NCBI GenBank assembly: GCA_002354205.1
Contig: DELD01000039.1
Location: 9,627-40,095, forward strand
DNA from: Micavibrio sp. UBA2705
Lineage (GTDB): Bacteria > Pseudomonadota > Alphaproteobacteria > Micavibrionales > Micavibrionaceae
DNA: 30,469 nucleotides
Direction of reading: 5' to 3'
This document shows, piece by piece, positions 15,811-23,848 of this stretch. The position numbers were made by a program, and so were the translations under genes. A model generated the notes under the pieces. The model saw only the letters and a program-made list of their open reading frames with translations. It ran no database searches and had not been told where the DNA came from. The first letter of the stretch is position 1. Each line of letters opens with the position of its first letter.

Positions 15811-17010
15811 GCGGATGCATTAGAAAATACGCAGCCATCTGCCGCGCCAGTCGAAAGTAAAGAAGCTGAAAGCGAAGCGGCTGAAAGTGCTGACGCAGCC
15901 CCAGTGCAAAGCGAAGTTGTTTCAGGCGCATCAGGTGCTGCCGTTGAAAATCGTGATATCCTCTATGCGCAAGGCGCTGTAGTTGAGCCGCCAGTATTTG
16001 ACGAAGCTTCTTATTTTACAGATACGGTTAACCAAACTGTGCGCGAAGCATTGCGTGATGCAATGGCAGAAGAAATGCGCAAAGACGATTCTGTCTACCT
16101 GATGGGTGAAGAAGTCGCGGAATATAATGGCGCTTATAAAGTATCGCAAGGCTTATTGGATGAGTTCGGCGCTAAGCGCGTTATTGATACGCCAATTACT
16201 GAACATGGCTTTGCAGGCATTGCGACAGGTTCTGCATTTTCAGGGTTAAAGCCTATTGTTGAATTTATGACGATGAATTTTGCCATGCAGGCGATTGACC
16301 ATATCATTAACTCAGCGGCAAAAACATTATATATGGCAGGCGGTCAGCTTGGCTGTCCTATTGTTTTCCGAGGCCCGAATGGGGCTGCTTCGCGCGTTGG
16401 TGCGCAGCATTCGCAGTGTTATGCATCTTGGTATGCACATGTACCTGGTTTGAAAGTGGTTGCGCCGTGGTCGGCATCTGATGCAAAGGGCTTGATGAAA
16501 GCGGCTATTCGTGATCCAAACCCTGTGATTATCCTTGAAAACGAAATGCTATACGGACAAAGCTTTGATGTGCCAACGGATGAAGATTATGCTATTCCGA
16601 TAGGCCGCGCAAAAATTGAACGTGAAGGCGCTGATGTTACAATCGTGGCGTTCTCAATTATGGTTGGTAAGGCGATGCAAGCGGCAGAGAAGCTTGCTGA
16701 GCAAGGTATTGATGCAGAGGTTATCAATCTACGTACAGTGCGTCCGCTTGACCGCTGGACGATCCTTGAGAGCGTGAAGAAGACAAACCGCATCGTTACT
16801 GTTGAAGAAGGCTGGCCTTTTGCAGGTATTGGCGCGGAAATAGCGGCGCTTTGCGGTGAGCATGCATTTGATTATATGGATGCGCCTGTGATGCGTGTTT
16901 GCGGCGCGGATGTGCCGATGCCATATGCGAATAACCTTGAACAGCTCGCATTGCCACAAATTGATGAAATTGTCCACGCGGCGAAAAAAGTATGTTACCA
17001 AGACGAATAG
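15562..17010 (+). CDS. pdhB: Pyruvate dehydrogenase E1 component, beta subunit with lipoyl domain
   Basis: A 482-residue fusion. Residues 1 to about 83 form a lipoyl domain with the lipoylated Lys43 in ETDKATME. An Ala/Glu-rich linker covers about 84-145. The E1-beta transketolase-like core follows: VREALRDAMAEEM, LMGEEVAEYNGAYKVSQGL, RVIDTPITEHGFAGIATG, VEFMTMNFAMQAIDHIINSAAK, FRGPNGAASRVGAQHSQ and the C-terminal transketolase-C region with INLRTVRPLD. N-terminal lipoyl domains on E1-beta are a feature of many alphaproteobacteria. It follows pdhA by 40 bases, with GGAG before the ATG. The lipoyl domain is about 80% identical to that of PdhC. Confidence 0.96.
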   Translation: MAIEVLMPALSPTMTEGNLARWLKKEGDSVEAGDVIAEIETDKATMEVEAVDEGVIGKIVVAEGTEAVAVNSVIAMLLEEGEDADALENTQPSAAPVESKEAESEAAESADAAPVQSEVVSGASGAAVENRDILYAQGAVVEPPVFDEASYFTDTVNQTVREALRDAMAEEMRKDDSVYLMGEEVAEYNGAYKVSQGLLDEFGAKRVIDTPITEHGFAGIATGSAFSGLKPIVEFMTMNFAMQAIDHIINSAAKTLYMAGGQLGCPIVFRGPNGAASRVGAQHSQCYASWYAHVPGLKVVAPWSASDAKGLMKAAIRDPNPVIILENEMLYGQSFDVPTDEDYAIPIGRAKIEREGADVTIVAFSIMVGKAMQAAEKLAEQGIDAEVINLRTVRPLDRWTILESVKKTNRIVTVEEGWPFAGIGAEIAALCGEHAFDYMDAPVMRVCGADVPMPYANNLEQLALPQIDEIVHAAKKVCYQDE

Positions 17011-17036
17011 CATTAAAGTAATAGAGAGACGAAGAT

Positions 17037-18344
17037 ATGCCTATTGAAGTTCTTATGCCTGCATTATCACCAACAATGACCGAAGGTACTTTGGCGCGCT
17101 GGATTAAAAAAGAAGGCGAAATGGTTGAAGCGGGCGATGTTATCGCTGAGATTGAAACTGATAAAGCGACAATGGAAGTTGAAGCTGTTGATGAAGGTAA
17201 GCTTGCGAAGATTCTTGTTGAAGCGGGTACAGAAAACGTCCCAGTCAATGAAATGATCGCCGTGCTTCTTGAGGAAGGCGAAGATGATAGCGCCGCAGAT
17301 GGTTTTGCATCATCAAACAATGATTCAAACAATGATGCTGCGCCAACGCAGGCAGACAACGCGCCGGAAGAGCCAAAAGCTGCAGCCGCGCCCACAAAAT
17401 CTGCGCCTGCTGCTGCGCCATCTTCTGGCGTAAATGGGCGTGTCTTTTCGTCACCTTTGGCGCGACGTTTAGCGAAAGATGCAGGCATTGACCTTGCATC
17501 CATCAAAGGCACAGGTCCGAAAGGCCGCGTTGTGAAAGCTGACGTTCTCAACGCAGAAAAAGGCGGCGCGTCTGCGCCATCACCTGCTGCGCATTCCGCA
17601 TTGCCTGGGCTAACTGGACAATCTTATGATGCTGATACAAAAATGAATATGTTCGGTATGCCGTATAAGGAATTACCAGTAAATAACATTCAAAAAGTAA
17701 CAGCAAAACGCCTGCTTGAATCAAAAACAACTGTCCCGCATTTCTATCTGACGATGGATATTCAGCTTGATAACTTGCTTGCAGCGCGCAAGGAAATGAA
17801 TGACAAAGCAAATGGCGCTTATAAACTCTCAGTGAATGATTTTATTGTTAAAGCGAGCGCGATGGCGCTGAAAAAATACCCTGCATGTAACGTATCATGG
17901 CAGGATAGTGCTATTCATCAATTCATGCATTCTGACATTTCTGTCGCTGTGGCAACGCCAAATGGCTTGATTACACCGATTGTTAAAGCGGCGGAGAGCA
18001 AGGGGCTCGCCGAAATTTCAGCTGAAGTCAAAGAGCTTGCAGGGCGCGCCCGTGAAGGCAAATTGAAACCAGAGGAGTTCCAAGGCGGATCATTCTCAAT
18101 TTCTAACCTTGGCATGTTTGGTATATCTGAGTTTTCTGCAATTATTAATCCGCCGCAAGCGTGTATCTTAGCTGTCGGTGCAGGCGTTCAGCAGCCTGTG
18201 GTTAAAAACGGCCAAATCGAAGTGGGAACAGTAATGAAAGCGACGCTTTCAACCGATCATCGCGCAGTGGACGGCGCAATTGGCGCAGAGTTTCTAAAGA
18301 TCCTTAAAGACTATATTGAAAACCCTGTATCAATGTTGCTGTAA
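17037..18344 (+). CDS. pdhC: Dihydrolipoamide acetyltransferase, E2 of pyruvate dehydrogenase
   Basis: A 435-residue core subunit transferring the acetyl group from lipoyl to coenzyme A. It has an N-terminal lipoyl domain (Lys43 in ETDKATME), an Ala/Pro/Asn-rich flexible linker (about 84-135), a peripheral-subunit (E3/E1)-binding domain at about 137-175 (SPLARRLAKDAGIDL..IKGTGPKGRVVKADV), a second Ala/Pro linker and the catalytic domain from about 205. The active site is His408 with Asp412 in TDHRAVDG. The VPHFYLTMDI and FSISNLGMFGI segments are typical. It is the last gene of the operon and is followed by a strong terminator. Confidence 0.96.
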   Translation: MPIEVLMPALSPTMTEGTLARWIKKEGEMVEAGDVIAEIETDKATMEVEAVDEGKLAKILVEAGTENVPVNEMIAVLLEEGEDDSAADGFASSNNDSNNDAAPTQADNAPEEPKAAAAPTKSAPAAAPSSGVNGRVFSSPLARRLAKDAGIDLASIKGTGPKGRVVKADVLNAEKGGASAPSPAAHSALPGLTGQSYDADTKMNMFGMPYKELPVNNIQKVTAKRLLESKTTVPHFYLTMDIQLDNLLAARKEMNDKANGAYKLSVNDFIVKASAMALKKYPACNVSWQDSAIHQFMHSDISVAVATPNGLITPIVKAAESKGLAEISAEVKELAGRAREGKLKPEEFQGGSFSISNLGMFGISEFSAIINPPQACILAVGAGVQQPVVKNGQIEVGTVMKATLSTDHRAVDGAIGAEFLKILKDYIENPVSMLL

Positions 18345-18363
18345 GAGTAAAATGAATTTAAAG

Positions 18364-18396
18364 AAAAAGGCTTACATTTATTTGTAAGCCTTTTTT
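18364..18396. terminator. Rho-independent terminator after pdhC, usable from both sides
   Basis: A 13-base perfect inverted repeat, AAAAAGGCTTACA at 18364-18376 and TGTAAGCCTTTTT at 18383-18395, encloses a 6-base loop. T-runs follow on the plus strand and, through the leading A-run, on the minus strand. It lies 19 bases after the pdhC stop and 9 bases from the end of the converging AhpD-like gene, so it probably ends both transcripts. Confidence 0.92.
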
Positions 18397-18404
18397 GTCT
18401 TTTC

Positions 18405-18755
18405 TTAAACGTCTTGGTTTAATTCTTCGTCCCATACTTTCATGGCGCGGCGGATATGGGGTATGGTGATTGAACCGCCAACAAGCATGGCTATCTGTAC
18501 AGATTCGGCAAGTTCATCGCTGTTAATGCCCGCTTTGTGGCATTCGATAAGGTGATATAAAATACAATCATCGCAGCGCAAGACGAGCGAGGCGACAAAG
18601 CCCATAAGTTCTTTGGTTTTCTTATCAAGGTGGCCTTTGTCTTCGTATGTGGCGGCATCAAGGCCGAAAAAACGCTTTTGTTCGCGGTTTGCATATTTGG
18701 CAAGAATTTCATTATAAGATTGGCGCTCTTCGTTAAATTTATCAATTTTGCTCAT
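18405..18755 (-). CDS. AhpD-like carboxymuconolactone decarboxylase family protein
   Basis: A 116-residue small helical protein of the carboxymuconolactone decarboxylase/AhpD superfamily. The active-site motif CxxCxxxH is present as Cys61, Cys64 and His68 in LRCDDCILYHL, followed by AGINSDELAESVQIAMLVGGSITIPHIRRA, the usual second half. Members with this motif act as thiol-disulfide reductants, such as AhpD for alkyl hydroperoxide reductase; AhpD itself uses the lipoyl group of E2 with Lpd, so its place beside pdhABC is suggestive. A good AAGGAGAG Shine-Dalgarno precedes the ATG. Its substrate is unknown, and no peroxiredoxin gene is seen nearby. Confidence 0.85.
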   Translation of the reverse strand: MSKIDKFNEERQSYNEILAKYANREQKRFFGLDAATYEDKGHLDKKTKELMGFVASLVLRCDDCILYHLIECHKAGINSDELAESVQIAMLVGGSITIPHIRRAMKVWDEELNQDV

Positions 18756-18779
18756 GCTAAAACTCTCCTTGTTCGTGTG

Positions 18780-19685
18780 TTAAGTTATAATATTTGCAGG
18801 TGTGGGCTTCTTCTTATTTTTGTACTCACGGTATAAAATGTAAGTTTGTGCGCTCATAATTAGTGCTGTGCCGCCAAGGACGGAGAGTAGGTCTAGCTCG
18901 TACTTCCAATAAAAGAAATCTGCGGCAAGGCTCCAAATCAACGCTGAATAGGCAAAGGGCGTAACCACAGAGGCGGGGGCATTCTTATATGCATTGGCAA
19001 GACATATTTGGGCGCTGCCACCAGATGCCGCGACGACCAAAAATATCCATATTTCATTTAATGCAATGGGCTGCGCTATCCACGGCATGGCGAGCCCAGG
19101 TATTAACGTGCCGCCAATCATGAAGTAAAAAGTCACGGTTAAGGGGGACTGGCTTTTTAACTGGCGCAATGTCACAAACATGCTTGCGTGCAGAAATGCG
19201 GCGAGCAGTCCTAACCCCATGCCAAGAAGGTTGAAATCACCGCTTGGCTGGGCAATGACATACACGCCAAACATACCGAATATTACGGCAGCCCATCTGT
19301 GCGGGCCAACATGTTCACGTAAAAAGAAATGTGCAAAAATAGGCGTTAAGATGGTCGATGTAAAAAACAGCACTGTCGCATAAGACATGGGCAGCATCGA
19401 TAGCGCTGAATAGGTGACAACCAAACTGATGCCGCCAATAATGGCGCGGAACGCGACCCATCTGGGTTGCGTAGTTTGGCTGTAATGGCGGTTTTTGGGC
19501 AATAAGATAAAGATGAGCAGCGGAATAAGGACGATGAAATTACGATAAAAAGCGATTTCGGCGACATGGTGCGTGGCTGATAAATATTTGGCGCTCCAGC
19601 CCATAATGAAAAACAGCAAATGCGCAATCAAGCAAAATGCAACGCCGATAAAAATCTTATCAATATGTGGTTTTGCTGTATGCAT
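18780..19685 (-). CDS. EamA-type drug/metabolite transporter
   Basis: A 301-residue inner-membrane protein with about ten hydrophobic segments in two similar halves of five, the layout of the DMT/EamA (RhaT-like) family. The AIIGGISLVVTYSALSMLPMSYATVLFFTSTILTPIFAHFFLREHVGPHRWAAVIFGMFGV segment, with its loop ending in GxHRW followed by a glycine-rich helix, is the typical EamA first-half end. The substrate cannot be told; members export amino acids, metabolites or drugs. It lies 24 bases upstream of the AhpD-like gene on the same strand and the two may form one transcript. Confidence 0.88.
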   Translation of the reverse strand: MHTAKPHIDKIFIGVAFCLIAHLLFFIMGWSAKYLSATHHVAEIAFYRNFIVLIPLLIFILLPKNRHYSQTTQPRWVAFRAIIGGISLVVTYSALSMLPMSYATVLFFTSTILTPIFAHFFLREHVGPHRWAAVIFGMFGVYVIAQPSGDFNLLGMGLGLLAAFLHASMFVTLRQLKSQSPLTVTFYFMIGGTLIPGLAMPWIAQPIALNEIWIFLVVAASGGSAQICLANAYKNAPASVVTPFAYSALIWSLAADFFYWKYELDLLSVLGGTALIMSAQTYILYREYKNKKKPTPANIIT

Positions 19686-19781
19686 TTTGCGCCTATGTGC
19701 AGGGTTACATGGTTATAACTCCATTGTTAGGCGAGTTTTTGTGGCAATGCAACATAAATTCTAAAGGCAGCGAAGGCGCTG

Positions 19782-20306
19782 CTATTGCATTAATTTCATG
19801 ATTTGTTGATAAGACTGTTCATTGGTAGATTTTATTTCATCAACATAATTCATGATGGTCGTATAACGTACCATAGACTGTTCTATGATCGGGTTTAAGC
19901 TTGGCGTGCTTATTCTTGTGTCGATATCCTGTAGTAGTTGATCGAGTTCCAAAGCTTTTTCATTAAATAAAAGGGCGATATGTTCTTTATTAGCGCAGAT
20001 GGTTTTTGGCATGGCGCGAAATTCATTGGTGAAACATACGGCGCTCTGCGCGGCTTCTTTGGAGCCTTCTAGTTTATACAAAGTCGCGTTGGCGAGTGTA
20101 TGCGGAGTAGCTTTGAGCAAAGTGCCAAATTTAATGGCGTGGTCTTCGATTGATGAAACGAAGTTACGGCGGACTTGTCTGTCAACGGCTTCGCCAAGGC
20201 GGATCATCATCGGATCAGCGTTGAGAGGCAGGCTACTGCGCTGCGATGCATCTGCTGTGTTAACCGCGCCAAATGCTATGCAAAGTGCCAAAATAGAGTG
20301 CTTCAT
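19782..20306 (-). CDS. Unknown secreted protein
   Basis: I do not recognise this 174-residue protein. It starts with a signal peptide, MKHSILALCIAFGAVNTADA, with a likely cut after Ala20, so it is periplasmic or exported. I use the ATG at 20306, which follows GGAAC; a TTG four codons upstream is also open. The mature part looks helical and has two cysteines, Cys91 and Cys104, which could form a disulfide. It lies 96 bases upstream of the EamA gene on the same strand. Its neighbour on the other side, the kinase gene, points the opposite way. Confidence 0.72.
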   Translation of the reverse strand: MKHSILALCIAFGAVNTADASQRSSLPLNADPMMIRLGEAVDRQVRRNFVSSIEDHAIKFGTLLKATPHTLANATLYKLEGSKEAAQSAVCFTNEFRAMPKTICANKEHIALLFNEKALELDQLLQDIDTRISTPSLNPIIEQSMVRYTTIMNYVDEIKSTNEQSYQQIMKLMQ

Positions 20307-20524
20307 AATATGTTCCAAAAATTATTTTTATTCTTATTTTGTGTTTATAACCTTGAGGTTGATGCGTGTCAATATGGTCGCCGTGCTTGGGTTGTATTAT
20401 GCGTGCTGCGCTGCAAATAAGGCGTTTAAACTGTGGATCGGTCGCAGATAGTTTTTTACTTTTATGGGCCGCGCTTGCTAATCTGAATGAAATCAAAAAA
20501 CATATTTGTTGGGGAGTAGCTTCT

Positions 20525-21211
20525 ATGCGCGTCGAATTAGCTGGCGGTTTAGGAATTGGTAAATCTACATTATGCCGTGCGCTGGAGCGTATGGGCTTTA
20601 ACTGTATTTACGAAAACCTTGATAATAACCTATTCTTACAAGACGCCTTTGTTGACCCAGCAAAGTTTCGTTTTCCTTCGCAAATGTGGTTTGCATTAAC
20701 AAAATTCCACGAGCTTAATAAATTTTACAGCGATGACCGTATTAACGTCCTCGACCAAGCGATTTTGAATGTGCTGGCTTATACGAACTTGTTTTTTGGT
20801 GATCAAGATCCAGAGGGGCTACGTTTGGTGCAAGATACATTCTCTCACCTTGAGCATACTATGGGTAAGCCTGATTTGATTATTCATTTAGAATGTTCGC
20901 CAGAAGTGCAAATGCAGCGTATCTCAGGGCGTGGCCGCAGCCATGAAAAAGCGATTGAGATGGATTACCTTGTCGCGCTTCATGATGAAATCAACCGCCT
21001 GATGGATGTCGCTCGCGCCGAAGGGCAGCAGGTTCTTGTTATTGATACGGAACAGGTCAATATTGATGAGCATAAAATATTCGCGGCTGATTTGGCGCGC
21101 CAAGTTGCCGACCAGTTTGATATTAATATTCAGCATTATATGGATAAATTTGTATCTGAACAAAAGCGCCATGGCGCACAGCTTCCCTTAGATAATGTCA
21201 ATGCGGCTTAA
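20525..21211 (+). CDS. Deoxynucleoside kinase-family protein with a changed active-site motif
   Basis: A 228-residue protein. The start at 20525 follows GGGGAG; upstream in-frame sequence does not fit the family. The P-loop is residues 7-14, GGLGIGKS. Glu30 in IYENLDNN sits where the catalytic base lies in deoxynucleoside kinases. VDPAKFRFPSQMWFALTKF is the usual substrate-pocket helix. The LID region RISGRGRSHEKAI (132-144) carries the expected arginines, and YLVALHDEINRL is typical. The normal DRS/ERS motif, whose Arg is important for catalysis, reads Asp77-Gln-Ala. So the fold is clear, while activity or substrate is uncertain. Canonical members phosphorylate deoxynucleosides (dA, dG or dC) for salvage. 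It sits alone between opposing genes. Confidence 0.78.
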   Translation: MRVELAGGLGIGKSTLCRALERMGFNCIYENLDNNLFLQDAFVDPAKFRFPSQMWFALTKFHELNKFYSDDRINVLDQAILNVLAYTNLFFGDQDPEGLRLVQDTFSHLEHTMGKPDLIIHLECSPEVQMQRISGRGRSHEKAIEMDYLVALHDEINRLMDVARAEGQQVLVIDTEQVNIDEHKIFAADLARQVADQFDINIQHYMDKFVSEQKRHGAQLPLDNVNAA

Positions 21212-21225
21212 TTCTGAGGCGGCGC

Positions 21226-21591
21226 TTACGGCGCGATGTCTAATAATTTCTTCCATAAAGGGCGATTTGCCATTGCGTATTCGTGTTCAATATCATCAAT
21301 GGTTTGTTTGATGGCAGGGGGCTGCACAGCCATGACCGCTTTTTCAAATGCCAATGATGTATCATAAACATTTATAACGCGCAGGTTATCATGGCGGTTA
21401 TAGTTTTTTGTAATGATGTCCTTCACCGTGTTGTTGCTGGCGCTTTGTGTGTGTTCATCACATACGCAGGCAAAATCATTGGTGCTGGTGCCAAAGTGAA
21501 TAAGATAAGCGTCATTATTTGTCACTGCATTTTCAAAGGCTGATTTCAAATCTTCTTCTTCAAGATAGTGTTCCATCCATAAATAGCTCAT
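21226..21591 (-). CDS. Unknown small protein
   Basis: I do not recognise this 121-residue protein. It has no signal peptide. A GGGAG Shine-Dalgarno precedes the ATG. It contains a Cys42-x-Cys44-x-x-His47 group (ACVCDEH) that could bind metal, and a polar, acidic middle. The YLIHFGTSTND and NLRVINVYDTS segments suggest beta strands mixed with helices. It converges on the kinase gene, with 14 bases between the stops. A role with the kinase is possible but nothing shows it. Confidence 0.6.
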   Translation of the reverse strand: MSYLWMEHYLEEEDLKSAFENAVTNNDAYLIHFGTSTNDFACVCDEHTQSASNNTVKDIITKNYNRHDNLRVINVYDTSLAFEKAVMAVQPPAIKQTIDDIEHEYAMANRPLWKKLLDIAP

Positions 21592-21638
21592 ATTTCTTGC
21601 TCCCTAATTTTTGCCCTAGCTTAAAGGAGTTCTGTTTT

Positions 21639-21656
21639 ATGTCAAGCTCAAGCTAA
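21639..21656 (+). other. Very short open frame (five serine-rich codons) before lpdA
   Basis: AAAGGAG at 21623-21629 is followed, 9 bases later, by ATG and four serine codons then TAA (MSSSS). The sequence looks like a translatable leader minigene about 90 bases before lpdA, but it is only six codons including the stop and may well be chance. Confidence 0.2.
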
Positions 21657-21742
21657 AAAAATGATGATGCATATTGATCGCTGCCGCGTTTTAGGCCATA
21701 AAGAGCACTGATTTTTTATCTATTTAGAGGGATGATAATAAT

Positions 21743-23149
21743 ATGGCTGATAAATCTTTTGACGTGGTGGTTATTGGCGGCGGCCCAGGTGGTTACGTGG
21801 CGGCAATCCGCGCGGCGCAGCTTGGTATGAAGGTCGCGGTTGTTGAAGCAAGCCACCTTGGCGGGATATGCTTAAACTGGGGCTGTATTCCGACCAAAGC
21901 ATTATTGCGCTGCTCAGAAATGTATCACAATATGAAGCATGCGGAAGATTTCGGTTTAAAAATCGAAGGCAAAGTATCGTTTGATCTGAAAAAGATTGTT
22001 GAGCGCTCTCGCGGTGTGTCTAAACAGCTTTCTGGCGGTATTGGCCATTTGCTGAAAAAGAATAAAGTCACTGTTTTTGATGCTTACGGTAAGTTGTTAG
22101 GTAAGGGCAAAGTCGCGCTTGAAAAAGATGGCAAGAAAACTGATGAACTGAGCGCGAAACATATTATTGTTGCCACTGGCGCGCGTGCACGCGTTCTGCC
22201 CGGTTTAGAGCCTGATGGCAAATTTGTCTGGTCATATAAAGAGGCGATGATCCCTGAGGATATGCCGAAAAAGCTTCTTGTTATCGGATCTGGCGCGATC
22301 GGTATTGAGTTTGCGAGTTTTTACAACACATTCGGCGTTGATGTTACGGTCGTTGAGTTGATGGATCGCGTTGTGCCTGTTGAAGATGAGGAAGTTTCGG
22401 CGATAGTTGGAAAATCCCTTAAAAAACAGGGCATGAAGATTATCACGGGCGCAAAAGTTACCAAGCTTGATAAAAACAAAGAAGATGTCACCGCGCATAT
22501 TGAAGGCAAAGATGGTAAAGTCACCACAGAGAAATTTGACCGCATTATAAGCGCTGTGGGTATTGTTGGTAATGTTGAGAATATCGGGCTAGAGAACACC
22601 AAAATCAAATTAGACCGTGGTCATATTAAAGTTGATGGATATCTTAAAACTGATGAGCCGAATGTCTATGCAATTGGTGATGTGGTCTCGCCGCCTTGGC
22701 TAGCGCATAAGGCATCACATGAAGGGATAATTTGCGTAGAGAAGATTGCAGGACTTAAAAATGTACATCCAATGGCGATTGAGAATATTCCCGCTTGTAC
22801 ATACTGCCATCCACAGGTTGCGTCTATTGGGTTCACCGAAGCGCAATGTAAAGAGAAGGGCTTGAAAGTTAAAGTTGGTCGCTTTCCCTTTGTTGGTAAC
22901 GGCAAAGCGATTGCTATGGGTGAGGCAGAAGGCTTAATCAAGACGATATTTGATGCGAAAACAGGTGAACTGCTTGGCGCACACATGGTTGGCGCAGAAG
23001 TGACGGAGCTTATCCAAGGATTCTCAATCGCGAAGACGTTGGAAACCACAGAAGAAGACCTTATGCATACGGTTTTCCCGCATCCCACTCTGTCCGAAAT
23101 GATGCATGAATCAGTGCTTGATGCATATGATCGCGCGATACATTTCTAG
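21743..23149 (+). CDS. lpdA: Dihydrolipoamide dehydrogenase (E3)
   Basis: A 468-residue FAD flavoprotein that reoxidises dihydrolipoyl groups of the pyruvate and related complexes with NAD+. The FAD site is VVVIGGGPGGYVAAIRAAQLG near residue 8. The redox disulfide is Cys43 and Cys48 in GGICLNWGCIPTKAL. The NAD-binding GSGAIGIEFASFY follows at about 175, and YAIGDVV near 310 is the second FAD motif. The C-terminal dimerisation domain ends with His447 in HPTLSE, the base of the active site. It follows an accessory insert after pdhC, and is one gene before lipA in the conserved set, so it serves the PDH complex. The ATG start is the family start. Confidence 0.96.
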   Translation: MADKSFDVVVIGGGPGGYVAAIRAAQLGMKVAVVEASHLGGICLNWGCIPTKALLRCSEMYHNMKHAEDFGLKIEGKVSFDLKKIVERSRGVSKQLSGGIGHLLKKNKVTVFDAYGKLLGKGKVALEKDGKKTDELSAKHIIVATGARARVLPGLEPDGKFVWSYKEAMIPEDMPKKLLVIGSGAIGIEFASFYNTFGVDVTVVELMDRVVPVEDEEVSAIVGKSLKKQGMKIITGAKVTKLDKNKEDVTAHIEGKDGKVTTEKFDRIISAVGIVGNVENIGLENTKIKLDRGHIKVDGYLKTDEPNVYAIGDVVSPPWLAHKASHEGIICVEKIAGLKNVHPMAIENIPACTYCHPQVASIGFTEAQCKEKGLKVKVGRFPFVGNGKAIAMGEAEGLIKTIFDAKTGELLGAHMVGAEVTELIQGFSIAKTLETTEEDLMHTVFPHPTLSEMMHESVLDAYDRAIHF

Positions 23150-23173
23150 GCTTTTAACTTCTGTAAATAATGT

Positions 23174-23641
23174 TTAGGAAAGGCTGTGCGTAAGCATGGC
23201 CTTTGCTGTATCTAGGCGCTGTTTTTGTGAATAGACAAGCTTGTCACTACCAAGTGCTTCGATGCTGTCCATTAACGCGGCGTGGCTGTTGATATTCACA
23301 AATTCTGATGGCTGATAGCCGCTTTCAGGGGCTTGTTTTAAATAAGCCGCGCGGCTGTTTTTATCACTAATGCCGCTGATTTTATCAAAAGCATAGATGA
23401 GGTCGAGGGATTCTGATGTTGTTAGGTTGACCAGTTTAAAAATCAGACGCGTATCGACATGGTCTTTATCGGTGAATTCTTCTAAGGTCAGACGATGGCT
23501 GCTCAGCCCACGATCAGCTATCATTACGTGGTCGTAAAATTGATTATCTTTTTCTGGCCGACGTGATGCCACGCAATCAATAGGTTTTGATTTGAAAAAG
23601 TTTGCCCATTTATGAAATGTGTCTTTTAAACCGTTTAACAT
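23174..23641 (-). CDS. Unknown protein between lpdA and lipA
   Basis: I do not recognise this 155-residue protein. There is no signal peptide or membrane segment. A GAGG Shine-Dalgarno is 7 bases from the ATG. The sequence is hydrophilic, with alternating short hydrophobic stretches (HVMIADRGLSSHRLTLEEF, TRLIFKLVNLTTSESLDLIYAFDKI) that look like an alpha-beta domain. It is on the minus strand in a core plus-strand region, converging on lpdA with 24 bases between. Its N-terminus begins MLNGLKDTFHKWANFFKSK, an amphipathic helix that could contact the membrane; this is a guess. Confidence 0.63.
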   Translation of the reverse strand: MLNGLKDTFHKWANFFKSKPIDCVASRRPEKDNQFYDHVMIADRGLSSHRLTLEEFTDKDHVDTRLIFKLVNLTTSESLDLIYAFDKISGISDKNSRAAYLKQAPESGYQPSEFVNINSHAALMDSIEALGSDKLVYSQKQRLDTAKAMLTHSLS

Positions 23642-23800
23642 TATTGCCTCTTATTACCTTAAATTACAGCCCTGTCACTCGCCTTGTGGCATTTTTTTTA
23701 TAATATTAGTTATTTGTTAGCGATAGTTCTAGCAATTTAATTATGTTAAGTCAAGTAAAATTGAAACAGAAGTTAACTGGCACATTAAACCGTAGAAATC

Positions 23801-23828
23801 TTGAAATGGATATGCTAAACCCTATCTT
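23801..23828 (+). promoter_or_regulatory. Possible promoter for lipA
   Basis: TTGAAA at 23801-23806 and TATCTT at 23823-23828 are spaced by 16 bases. The start of transcription would fall near 23835, just at the AAGGAAG Shine-Dalgarno, giving a very short leader. The -35 overlaps the 8-mer TGAAATGG also found in the pdhA leader. Confidence 0.28.
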
Positions 23829-23848
23829 ACCGATAAGGAAGTTGAGCC

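Noticed and set aside
17037..17285. Recent gene conversion between the two lipoyl domains
   Set aside because: Many synonymous third-position differences occur even where the proteins are identical, so there is no recent copying.
16796..17551. 251-codon minus-strand frame opposite pdhB/pdhC
   Set aside because: It is antisense to the well-supported lipoyl-domain coding DNA; a similar antisense frame appears opposite the other lipoyl repeat, as expected from shared codon use.
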